Positions 1-10,743 of a DNA stretch of 41,912 nt are shown here, piece by piece. Each line of letters begins with the position of its first letter. The stretch's first letter is position 1. Location of the stretch: assembly GCF_002252665.1 (NCBI RefSeq), contig NZ_NQKZ01000016.1, positions 1 through 41,912 on the forward strand, given 5' to 3'. Source of the stretch: Synechococcus sp. 8F6. Its GTDB lineage: Bacteria; Cyanobacteriota; Cyanobacteriia; PCC-6307; Cyanobiaceae. Both the position numbers and the translations under genes were made by a program. The notes under the pieces were generated by a model. The model was given only the letters and a program-made list of their open reading frames with translations. It was not told the origin of the DNA and searched no databases.

Positions 1-423
1 GGCCATCCAATTCACGTCAGGATCACCGCCGTAAGTGGCTTCAGCTCAGAAGCGATCTCTGACTGGGCCAAACACCATCTGGCACCAGGCAGCCAGGTGC
101 TCTCCGATGGCCTGGCCTGCTTCCGCGCCGTGACCACGGCCAACTGCCACCACAAGGCGGTTGTTACCGGTGGCAAGCACCCCAACGAGCTACCGCAGTT
201 CCGTTGGATCAACACTGTGCTGGGCAACCTCAAGACCGGCTTCAACGGCACCTTCCATGCCTTCAACTTTGACAAGTACGCTCGGCGCTACCTGGGCGGC
301 TTCTGCTTCCGCTTCAACCGACGCTTTGCAATGGCTGCGATGACAGAACGCATTGCCAATGCTGTTTGCTGCTGCAAGCCAGTCACAGAGGGGGCTCTCA
401 GGGTTGCGGAGGCTTATGGGTAA
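1..423 (+). mobile_element. IS1595-family (ISXO2-like) transposase, 3' part
   Basis: The reading frame is open from base 1 to the TAA at 421-423, so the 5' part lies outside the contig. The visible 140 residues match the C-terminal catalytic part of ISXO2-like DDE transposases: a segment with VLSDGLACF, then HPNELPQFRWINTVLGN, then FDKYARRYLGGFCFRFNRRF, and the usual ending VAEAYG. These enzymes move the element by cutting and joining its ends. The stop lies at the junction with the neighbouring regulator remnant, so the right end of the element must be close to 421-430. I could not define the inverted repeat or a target duplication. Whether the full gene is intact cannot be seen here. The family call rests on recognition of the C-terminal motif. 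Confidence 0.8.
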
Positions 424-1100
424 TCAGGTCGCCCGAAGCAAAGGGCAACTGCAGGGGCAAGCGACAGAGCGAGTCGCCGCTCACCGCCAAGCTGAGCGCG
501 GTGCCATAGCCCACCACCAGCTCCTGCTCGGCCCGTCCTTCCCAGAGATCGCGGCGGTAGCGGGCCATGCGCACGCCGTCGTTCCAGAGGCCCAGGCTGC
601 GCAAGGCCTGCTCCACCAGGGGGTAGGAGCCCTCCGGCAGAGCCAGGGAGGGAAACTCGGCAATCGCTTCGATGCTGATCAGGGTTGCGGTTGGTGGGCA
701 GATCGGGCAATCCCGTGATCAGGGCATCAACGACGCGCTCGTCCACCAGCTGTAAGGTGCGCCGCACCCCCACGATGTTTGACGCCCCCAACAGCCATCC
801 CTCCGGGGCTGGGCTGCTGAGCAACGGCGCCGACCAGTAGGTGGCTTCCAGGCGCAGCGGCCTGTAGCCGCGCCAACGGGCCTCCTGATGCACGTGCCGC
901 TCCCGCAGCAACAGGCTGGTGTCACCGATCAGCTCCCATTCGCCGTGGCGACGCTCCATCGCCAGCCCAAACAACTGCAGACAGCGTTTGCGGTAACGGC
1001 TCGTGGTGGTTTCGGTGGTGCCATAGCGCCGCTCCACCTGCTCAGCCGACCGCAACCAGAGCAGAGCGTCGAGCGCCTCCAAAACATGCAGCTCAATCAA
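421..1100 (-). pseudogene. LysR-like transcriptional regulator, frameshifted and truncated
   Basis: The N-terminal part (about 1100 down to 690) has a helix-turn-helix-like stretch (EALDALLWLRSAEQVERRYG, then TTSRYRKRCLQLFGL). It is followed by what looks like an effector domain containing GWLLGASNIVGVRR and DALITGLPDLPTNRN. Near 675-700 the frame breaks. The protein continues in another frame as LISIEAIAEFPSLALPEGSY and then VEQALRSLGLWNDGVRMARY, and ends at GDLIT beside the transposase. Both a frameshift and loss of the 3' end are therefore visible. An in-frame ATG at 1166 lies inside the groEL terminator and is unlikely to be used; a TTG at 1098-1100 is a better start. The LysR assignment is tentative. 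The frameshift could be a sequencing error, but the truncation is probably real. Confidence 0.6.
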
Positions 1101-1128
1101 AACACCCCCACGATTCAGCGAATGCCAC

Positions 1129-1163
1129 AAAAAAGGGAGAGGAGGGTAAACCCTCACTCTCCC
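1129..1163 (-). terminator. Rho-independent terminator of groES-groEL
   Basis: On the minus strand the RNA forms a long hairpin: GGGAGAG, then GAGGG, loop TTTA, CCCTC, and CTCTCCC, followed at once by six T (the A run at 1129-1134 on the plus strand). It lies about 70 bases beyond the groEL stop, which is the expected place for the end of the operon. Confidence 0.85.
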
Positions 1164-1177
1164 CATTCCTCAGTGAC

Positions 1178-1224
1178 AGTGATCAGAAGACAGGAGGCTG
1201 GCCTGAAGTGATCAGGCTGGCCTG
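1178..1224. repeat. Short direct repeats downstream of groEL
   Basis: AGTGATCAG occurs at 1178-1186 and 1207-1215, and AGGCTGGCCTG at 1195-1205 and 1214-1224. The two short words are interleaved between the groEL stop and its terminator. I see no coding or known regulatory role; this may be a local duplication. Confidence 0.5.
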
Positions 1225-1230
1225 CTTCGA

Positions 1231-2913
<1,683 letters not shown>

Positions 2914-2933
2914 TCAGCCCAAGCCGTTAGGGC

Positions 2934-3245
2934 TCAGTTGACGATCGCGAGAATGTCCTTCTCGGAGAGCAGCACGAATTCGTCGCTGCCGAGCTTGATG
3001 TCGGTACCGGCATACTTGCTGTACAGCACCTTGTCGCCCACGCTGACTTCGGGAGCCTGACGGCTGCCGTCATCGTTGCGCTTGCCGGGGCCGATCTGCA
3101 CCACCTCACCCACCTGGGGCTTTTCCTTGGCGGTGTCGGGCAACAGGATGCCGCCGGCGGTTTTCTCCTCCGATTCGGACACCTTGATGAAAATGCGATC
3201 TCCGAGGGGCTTAACCGTGGAGACGCTGAGAGAAACAGCAGCCAT
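2934..3245 (-). CDS. groS: Co-chaperonin GroES (Hsp10)
   Basis: This protein of 103 residues starts at the ATG at 3245 ([18 protein letters not shown]). The frame is open further upstream to 3332, but that extension would run through the CIRCE operator and is not part of the family. Family features are [12 protein letters not shown] at the start of the beta barrel, the mobile loop that contacts GroEL around [29 protein letters not shown], and [16 protein letters not shown]. GroES caps the GroEL ring as a heptamer. It is the first gene of the groESL operon and sits immediately downstream of the repressor site. Confidence 0.97.
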   Translation of the reverse strand: MAAVSLSVSTVKPLGDRIFIKVSESEEKTAGGILLPDTAKEKPQVGEVVQIGPGKRNDDGSRQAPEVSVGDKVLYSKYAGTDIKLGSDEFVLLSEKDILAIVN

Positions 3246-3321
3246 GGATGAATTGCGAAAGCAACGGCATGGCGCCTGAGACGCCACAGGATTGCGAGCT
3301 GAAGTGCGCCGAAAAGGCGAT

Positions 3322-4951
<1,630 letters not shown>

Positions 4952-4980
4952 TCCCCTCTCCCTCCTGAGGACCCCTACCC

Positions 4981-5388
4981 ATGAGTCTCACCCTGCGCGT
5001 TCTGGCCCCCGATCAGAGCGTTTTTGACGGAACCGCTGAAGAGGTGATCCTGCCCAGCACCACCGGACAGGTGGGCATCCTGCCGGGCCACGTCACCATG
5101 CTGGCCGCGCTGGACACCGGCGTGATGCGCCTGCGCTCCGGCGGTGCCTGGTCGACGATCGCCCTGATGGGTGGCTTCGCCGAAGTGGAAGCTGACGAGG
5201 TGACGGTGCTGGTTAACGGTGCTGAACTCGGCAGCAGCATTGATGCCGCCTCGGCTGAAGCAGCCTTTGAGGCCGCCCAAAGTGCTGCCGCCGCCTTCGA
5301 AGGCCAAGCCACTAGTGCCAACAAGGCGAAGGCACTGCAGGCCCTGGCCACGGCCCGTGCCCGTTTCCAGGCCACCAAGGCGGGCTAG
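4981..5388 (+). CDS. atpC: ATP synthase F1 subunit epsilon
   Basis: This 135-residue protein is of normal length for epsilon, part of the central stalk and an inhibitor of ATP hydrolysis. It opens with the family pattern SLTLRVLAPDQSVFDG and has STTGQVGILPGHVTMLAALD in the N-terminal beta sandwich. The C-terminal helical hairpin is Ala-rich (about residues 85-135). A GAGGA ribosome site lies upstream of the ATG. It is the second gene of an atpD-atpC unit and is followed by a terminator 32 bases after the stop. Confidence 0.97.
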   Translation: MSLTLRVLAPDQSVFDGTAEEVILPSTTGQVGILPGHVTMLAALDTGVMRLRSGGAWSTIALMGGFAEVEADEVTVLVNGAELGSSIDAASAEAAFEAAQSAAAAFEGQATSANKAKALQALATARARFQATKAG

Positions 5389-5420
5389 TTCAGCCGGGAG
5401 CTCATCTCCCATCTCCACTG

Positions 5421-5446
5421 AGCGCCCTAACCCCGGGGCGCTTTTT
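5421..5446 (+). terminator. Terminator of atpD-atpC
   Basis: AGCGCCC (5421-5427) and GGGCGCT (5436-5442) form a GC-rich stem with an eight-base loop and are followed by a T run. The position just after atpC fits the end of the two-gene unit. Confidence 0.85.
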
Positions 5447-5507
5447 GAAGGGAGCTAAGCAGGCAGGTGGGCGCGATCCACACACGACAACATCCGCACA
5501 GCAACCA

Positions 5508-5532
5508 CAAAAAAGCGCCCCCTGAGGGGCGC
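5508..5532 (-). terminator. Terminator of the PSRP-3 gene
   Basis: On the minus strand GCGCCCC, loop TCAG and GGGGCGC are followed by a T run (A run at 5509-5514 on the plus strand). It lies about 50 bases past the stop of the minus-strand PSRP-3 gene. With the atpC terminator it forms a back-to-back pair separating two converging units. Confidence 0.85.
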
Positions 5533-5578
5533 AGGAATGATTAAGCGGCTTGCCAGTGTGGCTGACTAAAACGACCGA

Positions 5579-6079
<501 letters not shown>

Positions 6080-6132
6080 TCAAACAACTAACCTACCAGC
6101 CGCTCCGCCGGTCACCGGCCTGCTCCCCGGCC

Positions 6133-6792
6133 ATGGCCTTGCGCCTGTTCCTCGATTCGGCCGATCCGCAAGCCTGGCAGCAGTGGCTGCCCAGCGGCCT
6201 GTTCCACGGCGTCACCACCAATCCCACCCTGCTGCGCCGGGCCAACCAGCCCTGCAGCCTCCACGGCCTGGCTGAGCTCAGCCGCGTGGCCCTGGCCCAT
6301 GGCATCGCCGAACTGCACCTGCAGGCCTGGGGCGCCAACGCAGCGGAGATGCTGCAGTGCGGCCAGGCCCTTGCGGCACTGGCCCCCGGCCGCATCGCCG
6401 TGAAACTGCCCGTGACCCTGGAGGGCGCGGCGGCGGCTCGCGACCTCACGCGCGCCGGCATCCCCATCACCTTCACCGCCTGCTACGAGCCCCACCAGGT
6501 GTTGATCGCCGCCGCCCTGGGGGTCGCCTACATCGCCCCCTACCTGGGCCGAATCAACGACCAGGGCCGCGATGGCGTGGCGGAGGTGATCGCCATGCAG
6601 CGCAGCCTTGATGGCGTTGGCTCAAGCGTTCGACTGCTGGTGGCCAGTCTGCGCCAGCCCCACGATCTCACCCGCCTGGCGGGCGCCGGTCTGAACACCT
6701 TCACGATCAGCCCGGAGCTGGCCGCAGCCCTGTTCAGCTGCGAGGCCACCACCGCCGCCAGCGCCCAGTTCGAGCGCGACGCCCAAGCCTGA
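6133..6792 (+). CDS. Transaldolase / fructose-6-phosphate aldolase family protein
   Basis: The 219-residue length is that of the short transaldolase subfamily (FSA/TalC type). The N-terminus MALRLFLDSADPQAWQQWLP and HGVTTNPTLL match the family. The Schiff-base lysine is in IAVKLPVT (Lys91), followed by GIPITFTACYEPHQVL and YIAPYLGRIND. Such enzymes either transfer dihydroxyacetone between sugar phosphates or cleave fructose 6-phosphate; sequence alone does not decide which. The stop overlaps the ATG of the HAD hydrolase (TGATG), so the two are translationally coupled. Confidence 0.87.
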   Translation: MALRLFLDSADPQAWQQWLPSGLFHGVTTNPTLLRRANQPCSLHGLAELSRVALAHGIAELHLQAWGANAAEMLQCGQALAALAPGRIAVKLPVTLEGAAAARDLTRAGIPITFTACYEPHQVLIAAALGVAYIAPYLGRINDQGRDGVAEVIAMQRSLDGVGSSVRLLVASLRQPHDLTRLAGAGLNTFTISPELAAALFSCEATTAASAQFERDAQA

Positions 6793-7598
6793 TGTCGCCA
6801 GCACCGCGGATGCCAAGCCCCCCCCAGGCCGTTGTGCTGTTTGACATCGACGGCGTGATCCGCGATGTGAGCGCCAGCTACCGCCGGTCGATCGTGGAAA
6901 CGGTGCACCACTACGCCGGCCAGCGGCCAGAGCCGACTGCCATCGACGCGCTCAAGAGCGAAGGCCGCTGGAACAACGACTGGGAGGCGTCGCTGGAGCT
7001 GCTGCGGCGGACAGGCCACACACCTCTGCCGGCGTTGGAGGCACTGGTGGCCGTGTTCGAAGCCTTCTATTTCGGCGGCGATCCCGAGGGCGACCCCAGC
7101 CAATGGCGGGGGTTCATCGGCGACGAGCCGCTGCTGGTGCAGCCGTCCTTCTTTGCCGCCCTAACGGCGGCCGATCTGGCCTACGGCTTCGTCAGCGGTG
7201 CCGAACCGCCCTCCTGCCGCTATGTGCTGCAAACCCGCCTGGCCCTGAGCGATCCGCCCCTGATCGCCATGGGGGATGCGCCCGATAAGCCGGATCCCAC
7301 CGGCCTGCTGCGGCTGGCCGCCCCGCTGGCGGGGGGAGTGCTCGGGCCCGAAGCGCCTGCGGTGGTTTACCTGGGCGACACCGTGGCCGATGTGCGCACC
7401 GTGCAGCGGGCCCGCGCCCAGTGCCCTGGTCAGCGCTTCCTCAGCCTGGCGGTGGCCCCGCCCCACCTGCACGGCCAGCCGGAAGCGCGAGCCGCCTACG
7501 AGGCGCGCCTGCGGCAGGCCGGCGCTGATGCGGTGCTTGCAAGCACCACGGAACTTCTGAGCCGCCTGAAGCGCCTGGATGCCATCAAGCTGAACTAG
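6792..7598 (+). CDS. HAD-superfamily (subfamily IA) hydrolase
   Basis: Motif I of the haloacid dehalogenase superfamily is VVLFDIDGVIRDV, with the nucleophile Asp18 and general acid Asp20. Near the C-terminus VVYLGDTVADVRTV carries the Mg-binding motif IV. The form resembles the cyanobacterial/archaeal IA subfamily known from TIGR01548. The substrate is unknown; most relatives hydrolyse phosphomonoesters. The start codon overlaps the stop of the transaldolase-like gene, which suggests a related sugar-phosphate substrate, but that is inference. The length (268) is ordinary. Confidence 0.85.
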   Translation: MSPAPRMPSPPQAVVLFDIDGVIRDVSASYRRSIVETVHHYAGQRPEPTAIDALKSEGRWNNDWEASLELLRRTGHTPLPALEALVAVFEAFYFGGDPEGDPSQWRGFIGDEPLLVQPSFFAALTAADLAYGFVSGAEPPSCRYVLQTRLALSDPPLIAMGDAPDKPDPTGLLRLAAPLAGGVLGPEAPAVVYLGDTVADVRTVQRARAQCPGQRFLSLAVAPPHLHGQPEARAAYEARLRQAGADAVLASTTELLSRLKRLDAIKLN

Positions 7599-7608
7599 CT
7601 TGCAATCA

Positions 7609-7620
7609 GATAGTGCTATC
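7609..7620. promoter_or_regulatory. Inverted repeat before the vapB-like gene, possible operator
   Basis: GATAG-TG-CTATC is a perfect five-base inverted repeat ending four bases before the chosen antitoxin ATG at 7625. Toxin-antitoxin operons are often autorepressed through such repeats. The role here is inference from position only. Confidence 0.4.
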
Positions 7621-7624
7621 AGCC

Positions 7625-7870
7625 ATGCCAGCCATCAGTGTTCGCGGCCTGGATGAGGCCCAGCTGAACCAATTGAAGGAGCAGGCCCGCCAGCAAGGCA
7701 TCAGCCTCAATCGCCTCGTGCTGCGGCGCTTGACAGGAGAGCCGTCCGCACCGAACAACCAGCATCAAGATCTGGACGACCTGGCTGGCACATGGTCTGA
7801 GGAAGAGAGCGATGCCTTCAGCGCGGCCATCGCCCCCCTCGAACAGATCGACCCGGAACTCTGGGCCTGA
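7625..7870 (+). CDS. VapB/FitA-like antitoxin, ribbon-helix-helix type
   Basis: This protein of 81 residues begins MPAISVRGLDEAQLNQLKEQ, the pattern of a ribbon-helix-helix DNA-binding domain (one beta strand, then two helices; GISLNRLVLRRL in the second). The C-terminal half is acidic (DLDDLAGTWSEEESDAF), typical of the toxin-neutralising tail. A GTG at 7613 would add four residues, but it lies within the inverted repeat. The gene is separated by three bases from a PIN-domain gene, so the pair is a type II toxin-antitoxin module of the VapBC class. Confidence 0.8.
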   Translation: MPAISVRGLDEAQLNQLKEQARQQGISLNRLVLRRLTGEPSAPNNQHQDLDDLAGTWSEEESDAFSAAIAPLEQIDPELWA

Positions 7871-7873
7871 GCC

Positions 7874-8284
7874 ATGCGGCCCATTGCCCTGGACACCAAT
7901 GCCTATACCGGGTTTAAGCGGGGCCTTCTTCCCTGCGTGGAGCTGGTGCAACGTGCCGACAGGCTGCTGATCAGCAGCACCGTGATCGGAGAACTGCTGG
8001 CGGGCTTCGCCTGCGGCACGCGCGAAGCCCGCAACCGTGAGGAACTCAGCCAGTTTCTGGCCTCAGGGCGCGTCGACCACTGCCCCTGCAGCTTGGCCAC
8101 CGCCGACACCTATGCGCTGATTTACCGAGACCTACGCCGCAAGGGTCGACCCATTCCCACCAATGACATCTGGATCGCCGCCAGTGCCGTTGAGATGGGA
8201 TCCGTCCTGTTCAGCTTCGACGTGCATTTTCAGCAGATTGATGGGCTGCGGGTCATCCAGAGATGGGCTGATGCCCTGCCCTGA
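7874..8284 (+). CDS. VapC-like PIN-domain ribonuclease toxin
   Basis: This is a PIN-domain protein of 136 residues with the conserved acidic site in the expected places: Asp7 in ALDTNAY, Glu40 in VIGELLAGF, Asp98 in IPTNDIWIAA and Asp116 in FSFDVHF. PIN toxins cut RNA, commonly tRNA or rRNA, using Mg ions held by these acids. All four residues are present, so the enzyme looks intact. It is the second gene of the TA pair and directly faces pepP, which converges on it with three bases between stops. Confidence 0.87.
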   Translation: MRPIALDTNAYTGFKRGLLPCVELVQRADRLLISSTVIGELLAGFACGTREARNREELSQFLASGRVDHCPCSLATADTYALIYRDLRRKGRPIPTNDIWIAASAVEMGSVLFSFDVHFQQIDGLRVIQRWADALP

Positions 8285-8287
8285 TCC

Positions 8288-9607
8288 TCAGCGCTCCAGG
8301 GCCGCCGGCGCCTTCAGGGCTGCGGCGGTGAGGTTCTCGTGGCCATGTTCAGTCACAGCCACGTCGTCTTCGATGCGGATGCCGATCCCCTTCCAGTGCT
8401 CATCGATGGCGGGCTGGCCGTCGGGCACCGGCAGGCGATCGCTCACGTAAAGGCCTGGCTCGACGGTGAGCACCATGCCCGGCTCCAACTCCACGTGGTG
8501 CTCGCCCAGCCGATAGGCGCCCACGTCATGGACGTCGAGCCCCAGCCAGTGGCCGGTGCGGTGCATGTAGAGGTGGCGATAGGCCCCCTGCTCAATGATC
8601 CCGTCGGGATCGCCCGTCAGCAGGCCCAGCTCCAGCAACCCCTCCACCAGCACACGCACGGCCGTGTCGTGCACGCCCTCGGACGTGAACCCCGGCGCCA
8701 CGGACGCCACCGCCGCTTCCTGGGCCGCCAGCACCAGCTCATACAGGGCCCGCTGCTCGCCACTGAAGCGGCCGCCCACCGGGAAAGTGCGGGTGATATC
8801 GCCGTTGTAGTAATCGCCCAGGGAGCAACCGGCGTCGATCAGCAGCAAGTCGCCGTCGCGCAGGGAGGCGTTGTTGGCGGTGTAGTGCAGCACGCAGGCG
8901 TTGTCGCCGCCGGCCACGATCGTGCCGTAGGCGGGGCCACGGGCCCCCTGCTCCATGAAGTGCTGCTCGATCACCGCCTGCACCTGGCGCTCGTTGAGGC
9001 CGGGTCGCACCACCTGACGGGCCAGCTCGTGAGCTTCAGCGGAGATGCGCGTCGCCTCCCGCATCCGCTCCAGCTCCTCGGGCCCCTTGCGCAGCCGCAG
9101 GTCGTGCAGCAGCGGGCAGGGGGCCACCAGACCAAAGGCAGCCGAGCCGCTGCGGGGGGCCCGATCGAGCTGACCGGCCCAAGCCGCCAGTACCAACGGC
9201 TCCACCTTGGGGTGCCGGCCGACGCGGAAGGCGATGCCCTCAGCACCCTTCAGGTAGTGGGGCAGCCGCTGCTCCAGTTCGCTGCGGGGATGGGCCAGAT
9301 CGGCACCAAACTCAGCCACCGCCCCTTCGGTGCCCCAACGGAACCCGTTCCACACCTCGGCGCTGGGCTCCTTGGGGGCCACAAACAACACAAAGCGTTC
9401 GCCCTCGGGCCGGTGGGGCAGAAACAGCGCCACCGCATCCGGTTCATCGAAACCGGTGAGATACCAGAAGTCGCTGTTCTGGCGAAAGGGCCACTCGCAG
9501 TCAGCGTGGTGGGTGACGAGCGGCGCCGCCGGAATCACCGCAGCCGCCTCCCCCAACAGCTCGAAGAAGCGCGTGCGCCGCTGGGCAAAGATCGACAGAT
9601 CGAGCAT
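8288..9607 (-). CDS. pepP: Xaa-Pro aminopeptidase (aminopeptidase P)
   Basis: This 439-residue protein is close in length to bacterial PepP. It is a metal-dependent peptidase that removes N-terminal residues preceding proline. The N-terminal domain (about 1-170) includes RQNSDFWYLTGFDEPDAVAL. The pita-bread catalytic domain has the metal ligands in LLIDAGCSLGDYYNGDITRT (two Asp), GHWLGLDVHD (His), VEPGLYV (Glu) and IRIEDDV (Glu). I chose the ATG at 9607 (MLDLSIFAQRRTRFFELLGE); the frame stays open to 9718, but the extra 37 residues lack family character and would overlap the divergent neighbour's upstream region. Confidence 0.94.
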   Translation of the reverse strand: MLDLSIFAQRRTRFFELLGEAAAVIPAAPLVTHHADCEWPFRQNSDFWYLTGFDEPDAVALFLPHRPEGERFVLFVAPKEPSAEVWNGFRWGTEGAVAEFGADLAHPRSELEQRLPHYLKGAEGIAFRVGRHPKVEPLVLAAWAGQLDRAPRSGSAAFGLVAPCPLLHDLRLRKGPEELERMREATRISAEAHELARQVVRPGLNERQVQAVIEQHFMEQGARGPAYGTIVAGGDNACVLHYTANNASLRDGDLLLIDAGCSLGDYYNGDITRTFPVGGRFSGEQRALYELVLAAQEAAVASVAPGFTSEGVHDTAVRVLVEGLLELGLLTGDPDGIIEQGAYRHLYMHRTGHWLGLDVHDVGAYRLGEHHVELEPGMVLTVEPGLYVSDRLPVPDGQPAIDEHWKGIGIRIEDDVAVTEHGHENLTAAALKAPAALER

Positions 9608-9726
9608 GGGTAACGGTCTGGGGGCCTGGCTGGGCGCCAGTCTGGAGCAGTCGGCGCTGCAGACGTTGGCGATAGGCGTTGGCAGGGACGATTGAATAGG
9701 TGCATGGCCTGCAGTCACGCGGCGGA

Positions 9727-10743
9727 ATGAACGACCTGCTCGCCCTGGCGCTGCTGGTGGTGGTGGTGATCGCCGGATCGGCCCTGTGCTCGGGGGTGGA
9801 AGCGGCCCTGCTCACGGTCAACCCCGTGCGCGTGCATGAGTTGGCGGCCCGCAGCCGGCCCGTACGCGGCGCCCGGCGCCTGGAGCAGCTGCGGCAGCGA
9901 CTAGGCCGCACCCTCTCGGTGCTGGTGATCGCCAACAACGGCTTCAACATCTTCGGCAGCCTGATGCTGGGCGGCTATGCCGCCACCGTGTTCAGCCGCC
10001 AGGGCATCGAAGGCATCGCCCTGCCGCTGTTTTCAGTGGGGCTCACCGTGTTGGTGATCCTGCTGGGCGAGATCCTGCCCAAGGCCCTGGGCAGCCGCCT
10101 GGCCCTGCCGGTGGCCCTGGGCAGTGCACCGGCCCTGGCGGTGGTGGCGCAGCTGATGCTGCCGCTGGTGCTGCTGCTGGAGCGGCTGCTGCCAGCGATC
10201 ACCGCCGAAAACGAAATCAGCACCGACGAGGAGGAAATTCGCCTGCTGGCCCGGTTGGGCTCCCAGAAGGGCCAGATCGAAGCCGATGAGGCGGCGATGA
10301 TCGCCAAGGTGTTCCAGCTCAACGACCTCACCGCCCGCGACCTGATGACGCCGCGGGTCGCGGCCCCCACCCTGGAAGGGGCCGCCAGCCTCGACCAGCT
10401 GCGCGATGCCTTGCTGGCCCAGAACGCCGAGTGGTGGGTGGTGCTCGGCGAGGAGGTGGATGAGGTGCTGGGGGTGGCCAGCCGCGAGAAGCTGCTCACG
10501 GCCCTGCTTCAGGGCGATGGGGCCCGCAGTGCTGCCTCCCTGAGCGAGCCGGTCGACTACGTGCCCGAGATGATCCGCGCCGACCGGCTGCTCACCGGCT
10601 TTCGCCGCAACAGCACCGGCGTGCGGGTGGTGGTGGATGAATTCGGCGGCTTTGTGGGGGTGATCGGCGCCGAGGCGGTGCTGGCGGTGCTGGCGGGCTG
10701 GTGGCGGCGGCCCCAACCCGCCGCCGAGGGAGCCCGGCCATGA
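9727..10743 (+). CDS. CNNM/DUF21 membrane protein with CBS-like region (hemolysin C/CorC relative)
   Basis: This protein of 338 residues starts at the ATG at 9727. The N-terminal half is a DUF21/CNNM membrane domain with hydrophobic helices (LLALALLVVVVIAGSALCSG, then LFSVGLTVLVILLGEILPKA). LGEILPKALGSR is the family signature. EADEAAMIAKVFQLNDLTAR and DLMTPR begin the CBS-type cytosolic part. Relatives are implicated in Mg or other divalent cation transport, but the substrate here is not shown. The stop overlaps the start of the GTPase (ATGA), making it the first of five closely packed genes. Confidence 0.85.
   Translation: MNDLLALALLVVVVIAGSALCSGVEAALLTVNPVRVHELAARSRPVRGARRLEQLRQRLGRTLSVLVIANNGFNIFGSLMLGGYAATVFSRQGIEGIALPLFSVGLTVLVILLGEILPKALGSRLALPVALGSAPALAVVAQLMLPLVLLLERLLPAITAENEISTDEEEIRLLARLGSQKGQIEADEAAMIAKVFQLNDLTARDLMTPRVAAPTLEGAASLDQLRDALLAQNAEWWVVLGEEVDEVLGVASREKLLTALLQGDGARSAASLSEPVDYVPEMIRADRLLTGFRRNSTGVRVVVDEFGGFVGVIGAEAVLAVLAGWWRRPQPAAEGARP

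Noticed and set aside
1165-1230. Hairpin from the AGGCTGGCCTG repeats as a groEL terminator
   Set aside because: The repeats are direct, not inverted, and no T run follows. The real terminator is at 1129-1163.
7559-7624. Attachment site or tRNA fragment before the toxin-antitoxin pair
   Set aside because: No tRNA-like sequence or matching repeat was found elsewhere in the window.
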